From: Odontomyia ornata
Lineage: Eukaryota > Arthropoda > Insecta > Diptera > Stratiomyidae
Direction: 5' to 3'
Length of the DNA: 64,000 nucleotides
NCBI GenBank assembly: GCA_963969285.1
Contig: OZ017738.1
Span: 240,138,132 to 240,202,131 of the forward strand
A program made the position numbers and the translations under genes. Positions 54,775 to 64,000 of this stretch are shown here, in pieces. Position 1 is the first letter of the stretch; the number at the start of each line of letters is the position of its first letter. The notes beneath the pieces were generated by a model. It did not search any database, had not been told where the DNA came from, and saw only the letters and a program-made list of their open reading frames with translations.

Positions 54775-54792
54775 ATCACGTCGGGGTCACCA
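54775..54792 (-). promoter_or_regulatory. BEL-1 primer binding site, tRNA-Trp
   Basis: On the minus strand TGGTGACCCCGACGTGAT lies five bases (A-run) after the 5' LTR. It is complementary to the 18 nucleotides at the 3' end of tRNA-Trp including CCA and is the same sequence used by Rous sarcoma virus, as known from that virus. Confidence 0.88.
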
Positions 54793-54797
54793 AAAAA

Positions 54798-55462
54798 TGT
54801 TGCAAAGTGGCTTGCAACACGAAAGCAGGAAAATTAATTAGTTTGATGAGCACATAAACTCATCAAACTTCGCGAAGTAAAATGTTTTGGTGCTCAGGCA
54901 CTTTAACCAGTGCACCAAATATAATGTTTTCCCTTTTTTATCACTCACTTCTAAACTACACAAAATGCACTCAGCACTTAAGCACTGGCTGGTCCCTCGG
55001 TATATTCACAAGTCAATCACAAACACAAAAACTCCTCCACTGCACAAAATGAAACAACTGCTTTCACTCGTGGTTCAGACTAGAATAAGAATTTTTATTC
55101 CATCAATATCCAACGCTTAATAATTAACAGAATTGCTGATTGCACTATTCCCACATAGACGCACGTGCACTTTGTATGCTACAAAAGTGCTGACGCTTGT
55201 GGATGACGAGAATATCAAGCGATACTTGATATGGTCTAATCGCGGGTAAAAGTGCTGATGATGCGTCTATGTGGGATCCATGCATTACATTTTGATACAA
55301 AATTCGAAGCCACCAAACAAACAAATGTTACAATGTATCAAATGATACACTGCATGAATTTTAGGACGACTGGTAAATGTTACAATGTATCAAATGATAC
55401 ATTGTATGATTTTTATTATAGATTTTGATGGTTTGTCAAATTTTAGGTGGTGTAATTGTACA
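54798..55462 (-). repeat. BEL-1 5' LTR (right)
   Basis: 665 bp, the promoter-bearing LTR in element orientation. The perfect palindrome ACAATGTATCAAATGATACATTGT is at 55,382-55,405 and a near copy at 55,330-55,353. Both lie within about 135 bp of the U3 start. Confidence 0.97.
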
Positions 55463-55467
55463 GATAA

Positions 55468-56935
55468 CTTAAAATATGTGCAATGATCATACGAGTATAC
55501 TCCCACTTCCAAAAATACTCGTAATCACACCTTGCGGCACAAGAAAATTAACCCCACGCAAGCAAATTAAAATTTGAAATAAATTCAAGATTAAATGAAA
55601 AATAAAACTACTTACAATTTGTGCTTCACTACGGCCGGCAATACATCCAGACCTACGGCATCCTCGGCGAGCGCTCGTTGACAATGTGCTGGTTCCAAAT
55701 TGATCATTGTTACATTTACATTCTCCCTTCTTATCACAAACAAGAGCTTCCGTATTCGATAGAAAACAGAAGGAACGAATCGAATTAGAAACTAAACACT
55801 TTTCATACATACATCTTTTGAATCTTATCATTTTCATCAATTTCGAATAGGGATACAAGTTTATAACCCGTTAAAGCAATAAAATTTTCAAACGCTACTA
55901 ATAATGCACACTTATAGCCCGCATAACCATTTACTATAACTATTTTTACAGTAAGAAATCTATTTTGATTAGTTATCCCTAAAATTAACTTTTTCTTTGC
56001 ATAACTGATCTTTGCAAGGCATTCTCCATTTGCAAAATTGTCCTTCTGATCCACGGTAAAGAAATAATCGGATATCACATGAGATATAATATTTCCATCG
56101 CTGCTGGTAGAGAATAAAATTTTTGATATTTCATCAAATTCAAAATCCCAAATTGTTGACCCGAAACGATGGTGTCGTTCAAAAATTAAATCACCATTGA
56201 CATCCCAAATGCAAACATATGAATCTTCTCCAGCTGATACAAGGAAAGGTTTACCATCATTTTCTACAATTTTTGCTTTGAAAACTCTTGCATTTTGGCC
56301 GTAAACACTGCGAATTGCCTAAATTTGTGCTGTTTCGAAGTTTGTTAGGTCTTTGATCTTCCGAAATCGTATACAATCTCACTGATCCATCATCTGACGT
56401 TCATGGATTAGCTGATTGCACGGTTCATGGATTAGCTGATTGCACTCTACTTAAGCACATTGTGGCTTCCACGCAAATAATTCACCAAATACGGTACCTG
56501 CGAAAACCGTCGTTTCCAAGAGTGTTATCTACACTACTAGCAATATATTGTCGATTTGTCAACGCATGAGGATCCCCCCTCTGATATTATTTTTCCCGAA
56601 TCAAACAATCTCAATTTCAATGTTCCACTGCGTCCAGTAATTAATAATATTCCCCGCGTGTCTGCATTGAATAGTTTGCCACTACTTATCTAACCTGATA
56701 TTTCGCCTTTGCATCCAAGTCTCTAACTGTTCTAATATCATAAACTCTCGTTCTCCATCCACTAATATAAAAGTGTCCATTATTATTGTAGACAAATATG
56801 ATTTCTGTGGACACAACACATGGGTAAAATTGCTTGGATCTCTTTGGTACGCACGTCACGTACCGAATTTGCAACAGGAATCAAATGAAATTTTGTTTTT
56901 CGCTGTCACTTCACAACATCGGGTTCATTGGTCGT
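55468..56935 (-). pseudogene. WDR6-like: WDR6-like WD-repeat gene fragment, copy 3
   Basis: Same order as copies 1 and 2. Minus strand: the C-terminal piece (FANGECLAKISYAKKKL; GYAGYKCALLVAFENFIALT, about 55,880-56,060) and then STSARRGCRRSGCIAGRSEAQI at about 55,615-55,690. Directly after it GTAAGT (plus 55,610-55,615) matches the consensus splice donor; copies 1 and 2 have lost it. Upstream are the SAGEDSYVCIWDVN repeat (about 56,195-56,245), FAGTVFGEFFAWKPQ-type sequence (about 56,460-56,500) and GHFYISGWRTRVYDI on another frame (about 56,730-56,790). A 24-bp phrase (GTTCATGGATTAGCTGATTGCAC) is duplicated at 56,400-56,445. Stops and indels make it non-functional. The retained donor supports DNA-level duplication of an intron-containing gene. 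Confidence 0.68.
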
Positions 56936-56939
56936 TGGT

Positions 56940-58120
56940 TTGTAAAGAGACAAACAAGCAAAACGACAAGTGAAAATTGTTCACAAACAACAAAACTATT
57001 ACGAGAATAGCTTTCTGCTCAATTTGGGTAAAGGAGGAGGCGGCGTTCAATTCATTTGTACATTTTGGTTTAATTTTGCGTTTCCGATATTTGATTATTT
57101 CAGAAGTGAATTATAAATGGTAAGTCCATAGTATAACGAGTGGGACAAGATGAAGATTTGCGTTTTTTTCCGAAGAAATTTACAGGGCAAATCCGAGGCA
57201 TTTACGCGATGCGGGGATGTTGTGACGGCCACTTTCGCGCTTGATTGAATTGAATTTGAAATCGTACACACTGTTTTCAAAGCCTAAATTGTTGCTCTTA
57301 ATTTTCCTATTGTAAAAACAAAGTACTCCAAAAGGCTTGTAGTAAATTTCGAAATAATAAACGTTTATCGGATCTATCTAATCCTTTTGTTTCCCACCAT
57401 TTGACACTAAATTCCCTCTGGAGACACTAAACTACAACCAATCATGAATGATTACACGCGAATTAGATTAGTTTCAACGGAAACAATGGCGTAGATATTT
57501 TTTGGACACTTTTATCGGTAATTTAAATGCACTAAGCAGAGAGCGTTTTTTCTCGGATGGACCAATACAGCGAACGGATCCGCGACAACTAAATTTCTAG
57601 TTAAGGTTCAAATTTGAAACCATGCTACCTGCACCGTGATTAAATAAGTTGGCGCAAGAGTAAGAACACTTATTCACTGTCACCAATCGCGAGGTCTTCT
57701 TCGCACTCTCAGAAGATTTGGACGGGACTAAGACACATGTCCAGTGCGAGGACTCCCGTCGTTTGTACGTAACTTCGAGCACGCGAAAAAGTAAAATGGA
57801 AGTACAATCACGATGGCCAAGTAAATTTGGCTAAGTTCAATGAATTGAAACTTGACTTTATTTTTTCAAACAATTTTCCCGTGTATCTCTGTCGTTTTGC
57901 GGCACTGCCGAAATTGCATTTTTTCCCTTGCCGCCGCGGTTTTCGTGACGTCAGCCATGCGTGGCGTTCTGCAGAAGACTCTGCGTTGTTGCTGCCCGTC
58001 GCCTTGCGGGACTCCTCACTACGGCAGTTGACAAGCCTTCCATCCACTTTCCATTGCATTGCGAAAATGCGATTCGTGGATTAGCTCCGTTGTAAATGGA
58101 GTTGCTGTGTCCAGTTTTCA
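56940..58120. repeat. Upstream block "beta" of the array unit, copy 3
   Basis: It matches 8,470-9,660 and 15,900-17,115. It ends at about 58,125, where a deletion of about 500 bp joins it to the Gypsy integrase end. No gene was recognised. Confidence 0.6.
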
Positions 58121-58124
58121 ATTG

Positions 58125-58500
58125 CAAACTCAGGTTGTAATGTGCCTCATTTGCACATCCTGCGGCCTTCATCTTCCGCCCAATTTGTTGGTGAAGGTCT
58201 CTGAAATGTTCGTGGGGCTCCAGCGCAACGACAAGATCTCCCAAATACTTCAATTGCCATAACAGCCTGTATGATTTGTCATGGCAAACCATTTGCTGTC
58301 CGAAGGCGGCAAAGTTTGGCGAGAAACCGGTGACAGAATGATAAGACGCCCGCAGAGCGTAGGTGATGGCGGACAACCTGCGGTCCAAATTCTTCTGAGT
58401 TGGATGGACATTAGAACAGATCGCAGCTAACAGTGTGCTATTCAAACGTTCTGATGTGTTAGATTGAGGAGGGTATATTGGCGTCAGTTGATGTTCGATT
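58125..58500 (-). pseudogene. Gypsy copy E, integrase core to C-terminal fragment
   Basis: Minus strand: LNSTLLAAICSNVHPTQKNL, DRRLSAITYALRASYHSVTG, FSPNFAAFGQQMVCHDKSYRLL and GRKMKAAGCANEAHYNL. This is the piece that copy A lacks. It is truncated on the right by R1-like fragment Z and on the left by the junction with block beta. Gypsy copies A, B, C and E are the four integrase-side remnants in the array. Confidence 0.83.
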
Positions 58501-58504
58501 AGAC

Positions 58505-59640
58505 CCTTTTATTTGTTTTTTTCCTGTGATAGGGAGGTGCATGTTATTTATGCACAGAGTGTGCGACTCCCACGCGCGACTGGACAACCATTAAACACCT
58601 CCCCTGTCAATCTGAGAACCCAGCCTGGAACCGTTTGACACATTACTTCGGGCCAGGTCTCGTTTTGTTACGCCGCGGGGCGCCTTGAAGCTGGGGAGTC
58701 CCTTTCCTGGCGGGCGGGGAGAGGGGAAGAGAAAGTGCCAGAAAGTGATCCCCCAGCCCCAGCGCCCCCGGCTCCTGTGAGTCCCTTATATCTTTCAGGA
58801 CTGCCCGAGCATAATGTGCCACCTGGTTCCATTTGTCAACCGATTCGAGCATCACTGCAACTATATTATCCGGGGTGAGTTCCCTCGTGTCCCTGTAAAA
58901 TTCCCTTCGTAGCCTGGCCATTTTGTACACGCAAAAGTGTGTGACAGGCATTATCCTCCTCTCCTGGGCAAAACCGACAATCGAGAGACCGTGACTTACC
59001 GATCTTGTGCAGGTAAGACTGAAAACACCCATGCCCGCTCAAAAGCTGGGTCAGATAGAAGTCAGTCTCACCATGCCTTCAATTCAGCCACGGTCTCACA
59101 TCCGGGATGAGGCGCGCAGTCCGCCTTCCCTTCGTGCAATTCCCCCAAGACTGCTGCCAATCGTTGAGCGAGCGCTGTCTCTCCTCGTGGACAACCATCT
59201 CCCTCGCATCCTCGTTTCGGCGCAGGTAAATAACGCGGCACTCTCTATCAAGGAGGGCGACAGGTATCACGCCTGCAATAACTCTCACCGCCGAGTCAGA
59301 GACTGTTGGATACGAAAATGCAATTCTCAGTGCTCCTCTTCTCTGGATCTGTGCCAAAAGTTTTCGGTATACCTCCTTGATGAGAGCGTCGCCCCATACT
59401 TCTGCTCCGTACAGTAGCACTGACCCTACAGCACTCATCAAGAGGCGTCTTGTTGATGGGCTGGGTCCCCCTACTTTGGCCATAAGTCGACTCAGAGCCG
59501 ATGTTCCCGAAGAAGCCTTCTCAGCCATTGCCCTGATTTGGTCAGAGAAACTCATCTTCGAGTCGATCAGTACCCCCAGGTACTTCACCGCTGGCTTCGA
59601 TTCGATTCGTAAGTCGCCAATACTGATCATCCTTACTCTA
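58505..59640 (-). pseudogene. R1-like fragment Z (3' part of ORF2 and 3' UTR)
   Basis: Minus strand from VRMISIGDLRIESKPAVKYLG (about 59,640) through DSKMSFSDQIRAMAEKASSG, then the LNDWQQSWGNCTKGR region. A frame change near 59,030 precedes FAQERRIMPVTHF (finger broken) and the C-terminus (to 58,643). The 3' UTR matches the full-length element, and a short T-run on the plus strand (58,508-58,522) marks the tail. Truncation is at nearly the same codon as in fragment X. The right flank is unrelated to Gypsy, so no target duplication can be recognised. Confidence 0.87.
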
Positions 59641-59644
59641 GGTG

Positions 59645-59935
59645 TTGGGTTAGCTAAGACACGCAATGAAATCATCCAGCAGAACTCATCAGTGCTGAAT
59701 GAGGAGCACGGCAAGAAACGGAAAACAATCGAATCAGACGTCGCACGGATGAATTCCTAAAGTCAGACACCATAGCCCTGTACAGTCTGCTCGATCAAAT
59801 AATGAAGCATGAAGATGCTCGGTCATTTTGGCGTCCAGTCACTCAAAGTGAAGTACCTGACTATCATAAAATTATTGCAGAATCACGTAATTGTTTAGAA
59901 TATCATAAATTTAGTATAAGATTAATTCAACGCGG
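59645..59935 (+). pseudogene. Bromodomain protein fragment (ACF1/BAZ1-like?)
   Basis: Plus strand: a Lys/Arg-rich stretch (RNEIIQQNSSVLNEEHGKKR, about 59,658-59,715) followed, after a one-base frame change near 59,725, by LKSDTIALYSLLDQIMKHED (about 59,760-59,820) and VTQSEVPDYHKII (about 59,838-59,876). Helix Z and the ZA loop of a bromodomain, an acetyl-lysine reader, are recognisable: the family usually has ...HxxAWPFxxPV...VPDYYxxI. Here ARSFW replaces AWPF, and the part with the conserved Asn is absent. The wording is closest to ACF1/BAZ1-type chromatin-remodelling subunits; that assignment is tentative. It lies between an R1-like fragment and the third BEL/Pao element, probably as a captured or pseudogene exon. 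Confidence 0.6.
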
Positions 59936-59997
59936 GAAAAAATGTACCGGAATTTTCATCAAACGGTAAATTCTTTGAAAGAGATTTTTCCATTGTT

Positions 59998-60174
59998 CAG
60001 TCTTGTATTGTTCGTTCACCAGCTAACTCGTTCTCGAAATAGTTTATAATTAGTTGCAGTCTTGTATTGTTCGTTCACCAGTTAACTCGTTCTCGAAATA
60101 GTTTATAATTAGTTGCAGTTTTGTATTGTTCGTTCACCAGTTAACTCGTTCTCAATATAGTCTGTAATTAGTTG
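59998..60174. repeat. 59-bp tandem repeat, three units
   Basis: Units start CAGT(C/T)TTGTATTGTTCGTT at 59,998, 60,057 and 60,116. The first two differ at one base; the third has about four changes. It lies about 840 bp upstream of the BEL-3 Gag, where an LTR or its promoter is expected. Confidence 0.95.
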
Positions 60175-61013
60175 CAAGGTTTTCAAGTCGCGAATTAGAC
60201 GGTATTATATGGAAATACAAGAATTGGAAATACATAAATTGAAATCGAATTATAGTTTTTTTATCGTGAAACATTTTTTGGTCCGTCGAGCTGGATATAG
60301 TTCCGGTTAATTTGAATTGTGTGTTAATTACGATTAAATTTTGTGGATTTAAGTGCAGTGAAAAAGCAATTAAAGATCGGTTCACGCGGGTTAATGAAAA
60401 GTGAGCAATTGAGCAAGGCAAGGTCTGGTAAGTTCCATATTTTAGTCCTTTTCCTCAAAATTCAATTCCATAACCGACATTATCCTGAATTTTAATTGCT
60501 AAAATTTGGTGCACACTTGCAAGTGTTGATCTATTTGGAAAGAGCGAACCGTATCTCAAATCCGCATTACATAAGATGAGTATTGCGGTTGAATTTATTG
60601 GTCAGATATTGGATCGGTTTCAAATTGGTGTCAAGTTTAGATTCTTATGCACAATTGCTATTGTTAGTGCATTTAAGAGTGCGAACCACATATCAAGTTT
60701 GCACTGCATCAGATCATTGTTGCAGCTAAATTTAGTTGTTTGCTGTTGATTTTGGATAGAAAGTTGAATAATTTGAAACTTGGATTAGATTTCGATCCTT
60801 GTTGCGGTGCTTAGGTAACGGGTACTTACTGGACATTGGGCGGAACTTGTGAACCGTCATTCAAATTTGAGTAAGTTCAAATCCTGTGCCGTGCCGCTTA
60901 CTTACCAGTAACAAATAGACTTTCGTGCGAAAGACATTGGACTGTCTATTACATTAGTTGATAAAATTCGATTTAATTACATTTAATAGTTTTGAATTTC
61001 GTCCTCACGAACG
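60175..61013 (+). other. BEL-3 leader / probable LTR end
   Basis: No coding sequence is supported. It contains two diverged copies of a phrase about 130 bp apart (GAGCGAACCGTATCTCAAAT near 60,540 and a GCGAACCACATATCAAG form near 60,680). LTR ends and a PBS could not be fixed because the second LTR is outside the window and no tRNA-Trp-type site like that of BEL-1/BEL-2 is present. Confidence 0.5.
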
Positions 61014-64000
61014 ATAGATGGTTTAGTGGCACAACAAAGTGTACTAAGTGAGCAACTAAGCAAAATGGTCACGAATTTCCGAAAGGACCCTAAGACACGG
61101 AAAACAACCGCGTATGCTACGAAACTACTGGAACGAGTGCAACAAATTCGTCGGTCCTTCACGGAGAATCATCATCAGATTCTTGAATTACTAGATGGAA
61201 AGTAGCTCCTTGAAGCAGATTATTTTAAACAGAACGTATATCTGGCGTTTGAGGAGGCAGAATTGAATTTTGAGGTAGAATTGGAAGAGTTGCGAGTGGA
61301 GCAAGTGGCACATGGAGCGCAAAGTTGTAAAGAAGGAGCGAGTTTGTCATCGAAGGCAATGAATGATACAGACGTTCGGCTCCCACGGATCAACCTGCCA
61401 AAGTTCAATGGAAAACATGACGAATGGGCATCGTTTAAAGATCTGCTCACGTCTTTGATCCATAAAAAGGCCAATTTACCGAAAGTGGAGAAGCTTCATT
61501 ACCTGAAATGCAGTCTGTCAGGAGAAGCAGAACAATTATTGAAGCACTATTCGATTACCGAAGCAAATTATGAATCAGCGTGGAAAATGCTCGTCGAACG
61601 GTACGACGATAAAAATGTATTGTTGAAAACGCAGTTTAACCATTTTCTCCATATAAGCAACGCAAACGAAACCGCATCATCGATCAAAATGCTGTTAGAC
61701 AAAACAGCTGATTGCGTGCAGGCCATAGACAATCTGAAGGTAGGAAACATATGGGATGCAATATTAGTGCACTTGACGGCACAGCGATTACCATCCGAAA
61801 CATGACAGATGTGGGAGCAACAGCAAGCTAAGGTTTCGGAGATATCATCGTTTCAACAATTGAAAGAGTTCCTACAATGCAGGTTCAGAGCGTTAGAAGC
61901 TGCTGGTGTAGAAAGGCATAAACCCATTCGCACATCACACAACGTATTTGTGACAAAGGAGGCGCAACAAATCGTGTGCATTCTATGCAAAGGACCGCAT
62001 TATTTGAGACAATGCTCAAGCTTCCTGAAGTTAGAATATCCTAAGAGGTTCGAAATGGCAAAGAAAAATGGTTTGTGCCTCAATTGTCTAAACAAAGGAC
62101 ATTTTGTCGGGAAATGCCCTTGTAAATCGAGGTGTTTTCACTGTAAGAAGGCCCACCATATGCTCCTCCATAGACCAAACTCCTCAATTATCGGAAAGGA
62201 GTCCCATCAATTGCCACCCCCGTTTATCCCTAATAGTCAGTCACCGCAACTAACAGCACAGAATAATCAACCTTGGACACCTGCGCTAAGACAACAACCG
62301 CCGACATTTGGGTCAGACAATGGACAACAGTCTACTTCGTCTTCAGCTGATCATCGATTTCCAACGGCAGGCTCAACAGTCGCCAAAGTTAACTCATCGA
62401 CCATCAGTGCTCAAAAAGCGGTATTGTTAGCAACAGCACTGGTGACAGTTGAATCTCCAATCGGGTTCGTGACGCTTCGCGCCTTGATGGATCAAGGATC
62501 ACAGGCGTCCATCATTACGGGGAGCGCAGCTCAAGGACTCGGGATCAAAAGAGGTTGCACAAACATATCTGTAACTGGAATTGGAAAGACGAGAGGCATT
62601 CAAACCAATGGGACTTTGAAACTTAGACTGCGTACCAAGACAAATGAATGCTTAGTAGTGGACGTACTCATTTTGAACAAGCTAACTAGCTTTGTTCCAT
62701 CGCAATCAGTTTCCACGTCGATTAGGGATCAGATAGGAAACATCGATTTGGCTGACCCGTACTTCGATCATCCGAGCAAAATTGACGTCATTCTGGGAGC
62801 GGATGTATACGCTCAAGTAATTCTCAGCGAGATTAAAAAATTGACTTTAGGTCCAGTGTTACAGCACACCAAGCTAGGCTGGATAGTATCCGGGAGTGTG
62901 AACATTGGTCAGCAGCAAGTCCTTCATTCATTCAAAGTTGAACTGAACGAAAATGTGGAAATAAGCGAACAATTAAAACAATTTTGGGAAATTGAGGAAG
63001 TCGACGGGGTTAAAACTAGAACGCAAGATGAGGATGCCTGTGAAAATCATTATGTTACCCATGTAAAGAGAGAATCAGATGGTCGGTATCAAGTAAGACT
63101 ACCATTTAAAAACTCGGAAAGTCGAAACTCCTTAGGGCTTTCGAGATCAAGTGCAATTGCAAGCTTATTGCACATAGAGAAACGTTTTGCCAGTACTGAA
63201 GGTCTCCGAGAGGAATATGCATCTGTACTACAAGAATATTTAGACTTAGGACATATGTATGAAGTGCCTCATTGCAACGAATGGGCAATGGAAAACGGTC
63301 GACAGGTGATTACATCTAACTTCCTCCCGCACCACGCAGTGTACAAGGAAAGCACATCGACGAAAGTACGAGTGGTGTTCGACGCTTCCCGGAAAACAAG
63401 TTCTGGTGTATCCCTGAATGATACCTTGTTGACCGGACCAACTCTTCAGTGCAGCATGACAGCAATTGTAATGAGGTGGAGGCTAAAGCAGTGCGCTATG
63501 ATGGCCGACATAGCCAAGATGTATCGACAAGTAAACATGCATCGAGAAGATTCCAATTACCAAAAGATCGTTTGGCGGCCCGAACCAAATGGCCCAATTA
63601 AAGATTACGCCCTCAATACTGTGACGTTTGGAACTAGCTCAGCACCATTTCTGGCTATTAGAACTTTACACCAGCTTGCATATGACGAAAGGGAAACGTA
63701 CCCTGAGGCAAGTAAATCGCTCTTGGAGGAATTTTACGTGGATGACCTATTATCTGGAGGTGATAGCGTGCAAGAAAGCGTCATTAAAAGAGATCAGTTG
63801 ATTGAGCTCTTGAAGTCTGGCGGGTTCCGATTGAGGAAATGGTTAGCCAATGACAATCAAATCTTGGTAGGACTTCCAACGGAAGATGTGGAAATGAATG
63901 ACTGCGTTAAGTTTGAAATGGACCATGGATACAAATCATTAGGAATACTGTGGTACCCAATCGGTGACTATTTTACATTTCGACTCAAAAGCCATGAAAG
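61014..64000 (+). pseudogene. BEL-3 Gag-Pol (partial, runs off the window)
   Basis: This is a third, distinct BEL/Pao polyprotein in one frame. At the position where BEL-1 and BEL-2 start with MD, it reads ATA GAT (61,014), so the start codon may be lost; the first in-frame ATG is 61,065. Stops are TAG 61,203-61,205 and TGA 61,803-61,805; after that the frame is open for 731 codons to the window end. Gag: LPRINLPKFNGKHDEWASFK, LSGEAEQLLKHYSITEANYE. Knuckles: CILCKGPHYLRQCSSF, CLNCLNKGHFVGKC, CFHCKKAHHMLLH (61,975-62,175). Protease: LMDQGSQASIITG (about 62,485-62,525; the DQG form is common in BEL/Pao). RT: KVRVVFDASRKTSSGVSLND, MADIAKMYRQV, ALNTVTFGTSSAP, FYVDD (about 63,733-63,747). RT looks intact. 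The linker after RT (GYKSLGILWYP) is at the window end. Confidence 0.92.

Larger units (their letters stand above)
46804..55462 (-). mobile_element. BEL-1: young BEL/Pao retrotransposon with in-frame envelope-like domain
   Basis: 8,659 bp, minus strand, flanked by the perfect 5-bp duplication GATAA (46,799-46,803 and 55,463-55,467). The empty site is seen in the array at 6,965-6,985 (AATGATAACTTAAAATATG). Two 665-bp LTRs differ at about 7 positions (about 1%). It has a PBS for tRNA-Trp, Gag, PR, RT, RNase H, integrase, a DUF5641-like domain, an envelope-like glycoprotein and a PPT. Defects are three stops (54,024; 51,905; 50,209), three single-base frameshifts in A-runs (about 53,575; 53,405; 50,315) and an in-frame loss of about 100 RT codons near 52,375. 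It inserted after the array unit had duplicated. Confidence 0.96.

Noticed and set aside
54775..54792. tRNA-Trp gene fragment
   Set aside because: Only the 18 complementary nucleotides next to the LTR are present, with no cloverleaf; it is a primer binding site.
59998..60174. CRISPR-like array
   Set aside because: The 59-bp units are directly adjacent without spacers, and the context is eukaryotic; it is a simple tandem repeat.
60505..60525. Primer binding site of BEL-3 (TTGGTGCACACTTGC)
   Set aside because: It begins with TGG but I could not match it to a known tRNA end, and no LTR border is established beside it.

Overview
The window is about 64 kb of insect (probably dipteran) nuclear DNA made almost entirely of nested, mostly broken retrotransposons. 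No intact single-copy host gene is visible. The assignment rests on AT-rich spacers, on R1-clade, BEL/Pao and Ty3/Gypsy elements, on an F-type envelope-like gene carried by two BEL/Pao elements, and on fragments of the host genes WDR6 and a bromodomain protein. The organism is inferred; no species was identified.

Layout. 1-5,770: two decayed + strand Gypsy pol fragments separated by AT-rich DNA, the second running directly into a jockey-like non-LTR RT fragment. 5,780-58,500: a head-to-tail array of a compound unit, in the order [short repeat - AT spacer - WDR6 pseudogene (-) - upstream block - Gypsy integrase (-) - LTR-like insert - Gypsy RNase H/RT/PR/Gag (-) - leader block]. Three WDR6 copies and at least four Gypsy integrase-end copies remain, each with its own deletions. 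The array is split by (i) an R1-like element at 21,130-26,502 with 11-bp target duplications, (ii) R1-like fragments at 29,525-40,497 that are themselves split by BEL/Pao element BEL-2 (31,075-39,959), and (iii) BEL/Pao element BEL-1 (46,804-55,462) with 665-bp LTRs and a perfect 5-bp duplication. 58,505-59,640: a third R1-like fragment. 59,640-59,935: a bromodomain exon remnant. 59,998-64,000: a 59-bp triple repeat, a leader, and the Gag-Pol of a third BEL/Pao element that leaves the window.

Main points. All three Gypsy copies that span the RNase H/integrase junction carry the same LTR-like insert (TGTTA...TAACA) at the same codon with matching flanking duplications, and the WDR6 copies keep intron-like sequence. 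The copies therefore arose by DNA-level duplication of one locus rather than by repeated transposition. BEL-1 and BEL-2 encode a furin-site, membrane-anchored envelope-like domain in the same reading frame as Pol, and both have primer binding sites matching tRNA-Trp. BEL-1 is the youngest LTR insertion (about 1% LTR divergence), yet lacks about 100 codons of the RT fingers and carries three stops and three frameshifts, the latter all in A-runs. Coordinates of decayed fragments are approximate to tens of bases; LTR, TSD and PBS coordinates were counted base by base.
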